Below, in pieces: positions 36,117-41,811 of a DNA stretch of 41,811 bases. The DNA is from Treponema sp. GTDB lineage: Bacteria; Spirochaetota; Spirochaetia; Treponematales; Treponemataceae. The translations under genes were made by a program, and so were the position numbers. Each line of letters opens with the position of its first letter. Position 1 is the stretch's first letter. The notes under the pieces are model-generated. The model was not told the origin of the DNA, did not search any database, and saw only the letters and a program-made list of their open reading frames with translations. The DNA lies in the NCBI GenBank assembly GCA_017421145.1, contig JAFOTA010000005.1, forward strand, positions 1-41,811. The letters run 5' to 3'.

Positions 36117-37328
36117 ATGACTAAATCAGGCCGGGCTTTTTTTGCTCTAGGAACATTCGCTTTGTTGTTTTCGTCCTGCACGCGCTCTTCTTCATCACTT
36201 GATGAGCAGCAGGTCTTTACGCTTGAATATGGTAATTTCGAAGACGAAATAAACCTTTTTGATTACACTCAGGTCGGTAACATAACCACCAGCCTGGCCA
36301 TGCGTGACGGCTTTTTCTACATTGCCAACAGCGAGGCCGGGAAGGTCATGGAGCTTAGCTCATATGGTGACCTCCTGACGCTCTATTATTCGGAGTCTCT
36401 CAATCCGCGCCCATCTTTTGCGACTGAAGACGGGGAGGAGATGAACGCCACTAGAAAAGCGGTTCCTTATCCGTTCAACAAGACTAGCGACGTTACCGTT
36501 GACTCCAAGAAAAACCTGTACGTGGTTGACCGTCTCCCGGTGGAAAGGCAGGAACTTGACGAAGAGCTTGGGGAATATCTCAGCCAGATCGTCCTTCGTT
36601 TCGACGCAAACGGAAATCCCCTGGGCTATCTTGGTCAGCAGGGACCTGGGGGAACTCCATTTCCGCTCATAAAAAAAATATACGTCACTGACGAAAGGGA
36701 GCTGGTCGTGGTCTGCGTGACCGGAAGCGGTCCAAGGGTGTTCTGGTTCGCCGAAAACGGATACATGCTTTTCACCGTGCGCATAGACAAAAAGAGTATT
36801 CCCGTTCCGTATGAGGATGGGGAAGAATACTATATGGAAATCGGAAACGTGGTGCCGGACTATTCTTCAAGGAAGCTCTACATAAACGTGGATTATTCGG
36901 TGCCGGACATAGACGAGTCCAGCCGCATGCAGTCAGGCATAAAGTATGACAAGACGCTCCTCTATTCGCTCAACGTAGAAAGCGGAACGTTCGGAAAGCC
37001 TTTGACCATAACCCCGCATGTCGAGCAGGCCGCCGGTGAATTCTCTGACACGAAATACAACATCCCGTACGATTTCCTTGGTGTGAGCGGAAGCGGATGG
37101 TATTTTTTCATGGCGGTCATAGACGACGGCTTTGAGGTGCAGATGATACAGAACAACGGCCAGATCGTCCTTACGCGCAAGATCAAGGCCGATCACAGGA
37201 ACACCCTTTACTATACGTTCAACCTCAGCAACACGGGCGTTCTTTCCGAGTTGGTTGCAAAATCGGACAAAGTTTACATACTCTGGTGGCGCACGGATTC
37301 GCTCATACAGTCCATACTTAAAAATTAG
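36117..37328 (+). CDS. NHL/propeller-like lipoprotein
   Basis: 403 residues. Lipoprotein signal peptide (MTKSGRAFFALGTFALLFSSC, lipobox FSSC, Cys21). The rest is beta-propeller-like with NHL-style strands (DVTVDSKKNLYVVDR, VLRFDANGNPLGYLG, KKIYVTDERELVVVC). Such proteins are common in treponemes with unknown function, likely facing the periplasm. No Shine-Dalgarno; the promoter ends 6 nt before the ATG, so the mRNA is probably leaderless. The in-frame ATG at 36066 lies upstream of the promoter and is rejected. A membrane protein gene follows 12 bp downstream. Confidence 0.82.
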   Translation: MTKSGRAFFALGTFALLFSSCTRSSSSLDEQQVFTLEYGNFEDEINLFDYTQVGNITTSLAMRDGFFYIANSEAGKVMELSSYGDLLTLYYSESLNPRPSFATEDGEEMNATRKAVPYPFNKTSDVTVDSKKNLYVVDRLPVERQELDEELGEYLSQIVLRFDANGNPLGYLGQQGPGGTPFPLIKKIYVTDERELVVVCVTGSGPRVFWFAENGYMLFTVRIDKKSIPVPYEDGEEYYMEIGNVVPDYSSRKLYINVDYSVPDIDESSRMQSGIKYDKTLLYSLNVESGTFGKPLTITPHVEQAAGEFSDTKYNIPYDFLGVSGSGWYFFMAVIDDGFEVQMIQNNGQIVLTRKIKADHRNTLYYTFNLSNTGVLSELVAKSDKVYILWWRTDSLIQSILKN

Positions 37329-37340
37329 CGGGGGGATGCC

Positions 37341-37925
37341 ATGGACGGCGAGACAGATTTTTCCTACGGGCCTGCAGACGGATATGCGGAAGGTGAGGAG
37401 CCCGTCGTTTTCCATCACAAGGACGGGGAATTCAGAAAATACGAGAAAAAAGAGTACAGTGACCTTGCAACGGGGAAATCTGCCCCTAAGACCGGAATTT
37501 TCAAGGTTCTGGTAAGCACGAAGATGAACCGCATGATTTTCCTTGCCATGGTGGTGACTTTCGGCGTGGTCATAATCATAAGCATCTTTGCCTCAAAGCA
37601 GAATGAAGATCACGCAGGCGGAGTTTTTTGCAGCCTCTCGGCATTTTCCTTCGGCGAGGATGTCTATGTTTCCATAGGCATGAAAAAGTATTCCAAGAAA
37701 GATTCCGGCTCTGAATATCCTAAGAAGGTTTCGTTCGTTGTTACTGCAGTCAATTCGGACGGTGCGGACGCATATTCCGAGGCCTTGGACTTCGATTTCC
37801 AGGGATCGGGCGGTGAAGAGACATGCAGGCTTGCAATCCCGAACTACGAGATGACGAAGGTCAGGGTTTCCGTTTCATGCGGAGGGGAATCCAAGGAGCT
37901 TTCGTGCAAGGTCGTGCAAAAATAA
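37341..37925 (+). CDS. Single-pass membrane protein of unknown function
   Basis: 194 residues. An acidic cytoplasmic N-terminus (about 1-65), one membrane helix (MIFLAMVVTFGVVIIISIFA, about 69-89), then a beta-rich extracytoplasmic domain of about 100 residues with a Cys in each half (CSLSAF, CRLAIP) and others near the end. GGGGGG precedes the ATG at 37341. Co-transcribed with the upstream lipoprotein. Not recognised. Confidence 0.75.
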   Translation: MDGETDFSYGPADGYAEGEEPVVFHHKDGEFRKYEKKEYSDLATGKSAPKTGIFKVLVSTKMNRMIFLAMVVTFGVVIIISIFASKQNEDHAGGVFCSLSAFSFGEDVYVSIGMKKYSKKDSGSEYPKKVSFVVTAVNSDGADAYSEALDFDFQGSGGEETCRLAIPNYEMTKVRVSVSCGGESKELSCKVVQK

Positions 37926-38020
37926 ACCGTCCGGATTCAATTTTTTAGAGCTTCACATCTATCAAAATATTGATTTCTGTTGTATAATTGATACCATAAT
38001 TTGTTTCCAAGGGGAAAGAT

Positions 38021-38500
38021 ATGGTTCAGTTTTATTGCCTTTCTGTCGTGATGAATATTTTTGCGGGGCTTATCCTTGTCTACGGAGTCGATTTGACCAA
38101 GGAGGATTTGGGGCTGAAAACTGTTCCTGAGCCTGTTGATTCCGATTCGACGGAAGTCCAGACGGTGCAGCAGTCAAAAAAGAAAAGGACTTTCAAGGGG
38201 CTGAACAGCCGAAGCATCCGCTTTTTGATAGGCCTAATCTCCGTTCTTGTCGGTTTCGTAAAGCTTTTTTCTTCATACCGCGGGATAGTGATCCTTGGCG
38301 ACCTGCTTCCATCGGTTGTGGGTCTTGCCGGCGGCGCTTCCATACTACTTGAATTCTACACGGTGACCACTTCTGCGGAAGAATTCGAGCTGAATGACAA
38401 GCTCAAGGCCATTTTCATAGATTCGCGCAAGTACATCGGTGTCGCATGTTTTATCACTGCTTTATTGCATTTTATCATTCCTCAGGTTATTATTGTCTGA
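38021..38500 (+). CDS. Four-helix membrane protein, unknown function
   Basis: 159 residues with about four membrane helices (about 1-22, 66-88, 95-115 and 135-158) and a charged loop at about 25-60. AAGGGGAAA precedes the ATG at 38021, and a possible -10 (TATAAT or CATAAT) lies in the A/T-rich sequence just upstream. The NUDIX gene follows 16 bp downstream, so they probably form an operon. Not recognised. Confidence 0.7.
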   Translation: MVQFYCLSVVMNIFAGLILVYGVDLTKEDLGLKTVPEPVDSDSTEVQTVQQSKKKRTFKGLNSRSIRFLIGLISVLVGFVKLFSSYRGIVILGDLLPSVVGLAGGASILLEFYTVTTSAEEFELNDKLKAIFIDSRKYIGVACFITALLHFIIPQVIIV

Positions 38501-38516
38501 CAGAGGAAAAAAGCTT

Positions 38517-38927
38517 ATGACAAAAACTTCAATTGCAGGCATTGCATTCAAGGGACGCACGGTTCTTGTTGCGCACAGGAATCCGGTAGGGCAGATGGGC
38601 GGCCGGTGGGAATTCCCGGGCGGAAAGGTTGAGGACGGAGAAGATGATTCCACCGCTCTGGTCAGGGAATTCAAGGAAGAATTCGGTATAAAGGTGAAGC
38701 CCGGCAAGCTGATTGCAGAGGCGGTATTCGAGCACAACGGCGAGAACAATCTGCATGCATATACAGTCAAGGTTCCTCACATGGGGAAGTTCTTCAAGTA
38801 CAAGCTTACGGAGCACACCGAATATAAATGGGTGGATATAGATGAGGTGGAAAATCTCAGCTTCGTTGACAGCGATCTTCTGATCTATCCTGAAGTAAAA
38901 AAATTCATACTTAACGGCGGAAAATAA
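38517..38927 (+). CDS. NUDIX hydrolase, MutT-like
   Basis: 136 residues with a complete Nudix box: G36-x5-E42-x7-R50-E51-x-x-E54-E55-x-G57-I58. The start MTKTSIAGIAF with AGAGGAAAA upstream is chosen; the in-frame ATG at 38439 overlaps the previous gene. MutT-type enzymes sanitise oxidised nucleotides (8-oxo-dGTP), and the WEFPGGKVEDGE motif favours that class. The stop overlaps the next ATG by one base (TAATG), showing translational coupling. Confidence 0.9.
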   Translation: MTKTSIAGIAFKGRTVLVAHRNPVGQMGGRWEFPGGKVEDGEDDSTALVREFKEEFGIKVKPGKLIAEAVFEHNGENNLHAYTVKVPHMGKFFKYKLTEHTEYKWVDIDEVENLSFVDSDLLIYPEVKKFILNGGK

Positions 38928-39322
38928 TGGAACCGTATCATCTGGGAAAAAGAATCCTAACAATAACGATTTTGTCTCTGGCTGTCATGCTTTTCCTTGT
39001 TTCATGCAACGGCAACAAGCAGATTGACATATCATCTTCGAATTCGATCGCACTCAGCCCCGGAATAAAATGGGCGCTTGTACACGAACCTTTTGCGGCG
39101 TTCAGAAAGGAACCCTCGTTTGAAAGCCCCGTCGTGGCAAATGCAAGGCGCGGTGAGATAATGCAGGTGCTCGGTGACAGGTATGTTACCCAGGAATCAG
39201 GCAGAAGCACTCATACGGTCGTCTGGTACAGCTTTGAGCTTGGTTGGCTTGACGAAAGCCTCGTGACGATTTATGACAACAAATTCAAGGCAGAAGGGGT
39301 TGCGGCTACATACACCGAGTAA
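38927..39322 (+). CDS. Small lipoprotein with SH3-like domain
   Basis: 131 residues. Lipobox LVSC after a hydrophobic segment (LAVMLFLVSC). The mature part resembles bacterial SH3 (SH3b) repeats: WALVHEPFAAFRKEPS..., RRGEIMQVLGD, VVWYSFELGWLDES. SH3b domains often bind peptidoglycan or envelope partners. Coupled to the NUDIX gene by overlap and followed by a terminator. Likely periplasmic; role unknown. Confidence 0.78.
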   Translation: MEPYHLGKRILTITILSLAVMLFLVSCNGNKQIDISSSNSIALSPGIKWALVHEPFAAFRKEPSFESPVVANARRGEIMQVLGDRYVTQESGRSTHTVVWYSFELGWLDESLVTIYDNKFKAEGVAATYTE

Positions 39323-39351
39323 AAACCTCTTTGCATGACTTTTCGTTCAGA

Positions 39352-39391
39352 AATCCCTCCGGATGCATGTGTGTCCAGGGGGATTTTTTTT
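39352..39391 (+). terminator. Terminator after the SH3-like lipoprotein gene
   Basis: AATCCCT (39352-39358) pairs with the GGGGGATT segment ending near 39384, followed by eight Ts (39384-39391). Confidence 0.75.
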
Positions 39392-39416
39392 GCCTACGCT
39401 GAGAATTTTCCATGAA

Positions 39417-39450
39417 GAAAAAAAAGAACCCCTTTTTTCAAGAGGTTCTT
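39417..39450 (-). terminator. Terminator of tRNA-Lys (minus strand)
   Basis: On the minus strand AAAGAACCTCTT pairs with AGGGGTTCTTT through a short A-rich loop and continues into a run of Ts. It begins 3 nt after the tRNA. Confidence 0.85.
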
Positions 39451-39452
39451 TC

Positions 39453-39526
39453 ATGAGCTATTGCAGATTCGAACTGCAGACCCACGCCTTAAAAGGGCGT
39501 TGCTCTACCTACTGAGCTAATAGCCC
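39453..39526 (-). tRNA. tRNA-Lys (anticodon UUU)
   Basis: A complete 74-nt cloverleaf on the minus strand: acceptor GGGCTAT/ATAGCTC (one G-U), D-arm with AGCTCAGTAGGTAGAGC, anticodon loop CTTTTAA giving UUU, T-loop TTCGAAT, discriminator A. CCA is not encoded. It has its own promoter and terminator and stands alone between two convergent gene blocks. It reads AAA/AAG; its A37 would normally carry t6A, the substrate of MtaB-type enzymes such as the one at 14847. Confidence 0.96.
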
Positions 39527-39547
39527 AACTTCTGTTGAAGTATCCTT

Positions 39548-39576
39548 ATAATATTACAAATGACCTGTTATGTCAA
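39548..39576 (-). promoter_or_regulatory. tRNA-Lys promoter
   Basis: On the minus strand: TTGACA (39576-39571), a 17-bp spacer and TATTAT (39553-39548). The predicted start is about 15 nt before the tRNA. Confidence 0.85.
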
Positions 39577-39617
39577 GATGTAATCCAAGTTTTTATTGTT
39601 TTTTTTCAAAAAAAACA

Positions 39618-40232
39618 TCATTCTTCCGTGAGCTTTAGCTTGTAGCTGTAGCCGCGGAGATAATTGATAAGCGTCACTTCATCGGGAATTCCGTCTTCCG
39701 TCAAAGTCATGGTGATTTTTTCCACTGTCTTTTTTCCGGTGGAAATGGTTCTTGTAACTTCCGCACCGTCCGCATCAGATGATTCGAAAATCAGGGAAGA
39801 GGCCGCATAATGCTCCTCAAGGTATTGCGCCGGATAGAATATGTTTTCAAGGTCGCAGGCAATGTATTCTCCTTTTATTGCACCGCCTGCAGCAGCCATT
39901 GAAAAATCAAGGGTCTTTCCGTCGTATCTGAGGCTTCCTATTTCAATGCCGAAGTCGCTCAAGAGGAGTAGGTTCATTTCCTCGCTGTCCGCAAAAAAGT
40001 ATGACAGTGCGCTCATGCTCTGTTTTCCGAAATCAGCAGAAAAGACATACAGCGCATCGATCTCCTTGTCCATGTATTCCGGGGAAAGCAGCTTCACTTT
40101 GTTCGTGTTGGTCACATATACCGAAGACAGATTGTCTGCGGTGGTAAGCGTGCTTTTCGCCGTTGCGCATGACGAGAGGATCGCCGCCGTGATGCCTGCA
40201 ATGACCGCTGCCTTAATGCATGTTTTTTTCAT
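39618..40232 (-). CDS. DUF3261-like lipoprotein
   Basis: 204 residues from the ATG at 40232, preceded by GGCGGAAAG. Lipobox SSC (Cys22). The body resembles DUF3261 proteins of aryl-polyene/flexirubin-type gene clusters: IGSLRYDGKTLD and, near the C-terminus, DEVTLINYLRGYSYKLKL. These are outer-membrane lipoproteins encoded next to an MMPL exporter, exactly the arrangement here (11 bp downstream of it). Likely role: outer-membrane step in transport of a lipid-like product (inference). The family match is by eye and moderate. The alternative start at 40286 overlaps the exporter gene and is rejected. Confidence 0.6.
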   Translation of the reverse strand: MKKTCIKAAVIAGITAAILSSCATAKSTLTTADNLSSVYVTNTNKVKLLSPEYMDKEIDALYVFSADFGKQSMSALSYFFADSEEMNLLLLSDFGIEIGSLRYDGKTLDFSMAAAGGAIKGEYIACDLENIFYPAQYLEEHYAASSLIFESSDADGAEVTRTISTGKKTVEKITMTLTEDGIPDEVTLINYLRGYSYKLKLTEE

Positions 40233-40243
40233 GTCTTTCCGCC

Positions 40244-41811
40244 TTAGAACACAGTTCCGATGTACGCCGCTATTATTCCGGTGCATATCGAAAGCCCTAT
40301 GGCATGTACCGGGATGAACGAGCTGAATGCAAGCGCACCGAATGAAACCGCCGTCGTTATGAAAGATATGATGACGCTGAAAGGCTCGAGCTTCGTATGG
40401 TCAAGGTGCTTGTTGCCGGATGTTGTGCGCGTCATGTTCTCTATCATGTAGATCATGTAGTCAAGGCCGAGTCCGAATACAAGTATCATTCCGGTCACAC
40501 AGAAGAATTCTACCGGGTTTCCGGTGATTATGAACACGTCGATTATAGCCAGTATGCTGAGGAGCGGAATGCGGGCAATCTTTATCGTCTGCCGCCATGT
40601 ATAGAAGAATTTCATGACGATTACGATTATTGCATATGCAACCGCAAAGAGTATGAAAATGAGGCGCGTGAGCTTGTCAAGGCCGTGTCCAAGGTCTTCC
40701 ATCTTGTCTTCGAAATATAGGTTTTCGCTTTCGGATGCAATCTGCTTGTAAGGAACTGATTCCTGCAAAAGCACCGGCATGACAACGGAGTAATGCTTTC
40801 CGTCTATCAAACCGAGCCAGAGCGATGAAATAAGCGATGTCACCGTTTCAGGAAGCTCTATTCCAGGCTCCATGAAATTCGATGCGGCTCCGTCAAATTC
40901 TTTTCTTATTATGTCTTCATATTCCGGTTCAATTCCCAGCATGTCAAGCTGTTCGGAAATCATCGGAGTCAGCTTTTTGACCGCTTCAATTGACTTTGAC
41001 TGCCTTTCCTTTGACGGAATGAACTGGGATGTGGCAAGGTATCCGTATCCTGGTCTTCCCTGACCGTATTCGTCAAGCTTTTTGCAGACGTACTCTTCGT
41101 TTTTGAGGACTTCTTCCTGAGTGTCTCCGCTTACTATGAACCATCCGGCCGGATTGTAGTTGGTCACTTCACATGCCAGGTTGTAATCGTCGAGTATGCG
41201 TCCCGTCTGGTTTGAAAGCCTGTTCATGTCGTTGTGGATACCGGCTTTCTCATGGTTTACGATCAGTATCACGACGAGCACGATGAATATTGCCACGGTC
41301 GCGATGCTTCTCGTAAGGTGGCTTTTCTTCAGCGGTGAACTGTGGTACAGCTTTAAAAGCGGTATGGTCCTCTTGTTTTCCGGAGGAATTTTCAGAAGGG
41401 GGTATAGTCCGGTAACGGTGAGGAACGAGCTGAATATTCCCACCGATGAGAACACGCCGAGCTGCTTGAGCAGGTTGAACGGAGTGAAAAGGAGCATGAC
41501 ATAGCAGATTATGGTGGAGAGAAGGGAAAGCACCAGACCCTTCCTTATGTGCTTTCTGATTTCAGCCCCTGAGTTGAGCAATACATTTCCCTTCCAGTTC
41601 ATGAAGAAGTGCAGGCTGTAGTCGATGCAGGAACCGATCAGAGACGTGCCGAGCAGCATGCTGAGTATGTGGACTTTTCCGAAAATGAAATGGGTTGCAG
41701 AAAATCCCGTGACCATAGAAATCACTATTGAAAGAAGCGATGCGATGATAGGAGCCGGCGCCCTGAACACTGCCAGACGCAGTATTACGATAAATGCCAG
41801 TGAAAGAACCG
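40244..41811 (-). CDS. MMPL/RND-type exporter, C-terminal part (5' end outside window)
   Basis: The frame is open to the window edge; at least 522 residues are visible. At least one block of clustered membrane helices (SLLSIVISMVTGFS, LLGTSLIGSCIDYSL) is followed by a periplasmic loop (about 190 residues), then a second block of five to six helices ending GMILVFGLGLDYMIYM, where the Asp in GLGLDY fits the proton-relay position of RND proteins. The second half of an MMPL/COG4258-type predicted exporter fits. With the DUF3261-like lipoprotein downstream it probably forms an operon for envelope lipid/polyene export. The GTG at 41770 is only an internal codon. Confidence 0.8.
   Translation of the reverse strand, partial: VLSLAFIVILRLAVFRAPAPIIASLLSIVISMVTGFSATHFIFGKVHILSMLLGTSLIGSCIDYSLHFFMNWKGNVLLNSGAEIRKHIRKGLVLSLLSTIICYVMLLFTPFNLLKQLGVFSSVGIFSSFLTVTGLYPLLKIPPENKRTIPLLKLYHSSPLKKSHLTRSIATVAIFIVLVVILIVNHEKAGIHNDMNRLSNQTGRILDDYNLACEVTNYNPAGWFIVSGDTQEEVLKNEEYVCKKLDEYGQGRPGYGYLATSQFIPSKERQSKSIEAVKKLTPMISEQLDMLGIEPEYEDIIRKEFDGAASNFMEPGIELPETVTSLISSLWLGLIDGKHYSVVMPVLLQESVPYKQIASESENLYFEDKMEDLGHGLDKLTRLIFILFAVAYAIIVIVMKFFYTWRQTIKIARIPLLSILAIIDVFIITGNPVEFFCVTGMILVFGLGLDYMIYMIENMTRTTSGNKHLDHTKLEPFSVIISFITTAVSFGALAFSSFIPVHAIGLSICTGIIAAYIGTVF

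Noticed and set aside
1..41811. CRISPR array, insertion sequences, integrase or prophage genes
   Set aside because: No regularly spaced repeats, transposase or integrase frames, or terminal inverted repeats were seen.

Overview
The window is almost entirely a piece of a spirochaete genome, most likely a host-associated (gut or rumen type) Treponema. The signs are a spirochaete FlgE carrying the lysinoalanine cross-link residues, a bactofilin, many large TPR and beta-propeller envelope proteins, lipoproteins with spirochaete-style lipoboxes, and a SpoIIE-type phosphatase receptor. The first ~1,020 bases do not fit: they hold the 5' part of a DUF4340 membrane protein gene and the 3' part of a dCTP deaminase gene, both on the minus strand and Firmicutes (Ruminococcus-like) in character. 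At 1014-1022 the broken dcd runs straight into a flgD that lacks its own start. I read this as a chimeric assembly junction, not biology.

Layout. 1-1019: foreign fragment. 1020-2754: end of a flagellar hook operon (flgD', flgE), followed by a strongly structured non-coding stretch ending in an intrinsic terminator (2889-2923). 3121-13728: one giant lipoprotein (3,535 aa) of about fifteen repeated Ig-like units plus a C-terminal propeller-like region, with an A+T-richer segment near 11.6-12.9 kb. 13829-16289: bactofilin, TPR protein and MtaB-type methylthiotransferase in a row. 16286-23582 (minus): a TPR/coiled-coil exported protein coupled to a 1,542-aa membrane SpoIIE phosphatase with a propeller ectodomain. 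23882-24619: a Lys-rich protein with an AT-hook-like tail. 24739-24865: an orphan promoter-terminator unit, a candidate small RNA. 24901-27176 (minus): DUF4912 protein and a GH57 branching-enzyme homologue that has lost its catalytic residues. 27260-29496: RlmI-like methyltransferase and miaA. 29557-33057: small hypothetical gene, tatD, Hpt protein and an enlarged signal peptidase I. 33180-35975 (minus): secA. 36117-39322: NHL-like lipoprotein, two membrane proteins, NUDIX hydrolase and SH3-like lipoprotein. 39453-39526 (minus): tRNA-Lys. 39618-41811 (minus): DUF3261-like lipoprotein and a partial MMPL/RND exporter, a pair typical of the edge of an aryl-polyene-type lipid pathway.

The main themes are envelope architecture (giant lipoprotein, bactofilin, TPR scaffolds, signal peptidase, SecA), flagellar hook assembly, and translation/RNA modification (MtaB, RlmI-like, MiaA, tRNA-Lys). 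The most interesting cross-cutting signal is in the promoters. Four separate genes (13829, 27176, 27260, 36117) have a -35/17-bp/-10 sigma70 promoter whose -10 box ends only 6-7 nt before the ATG. Their mRNAs should therefore be leaderless, while neighbouring genes have ordinary Shine-Dalgarno leaders.
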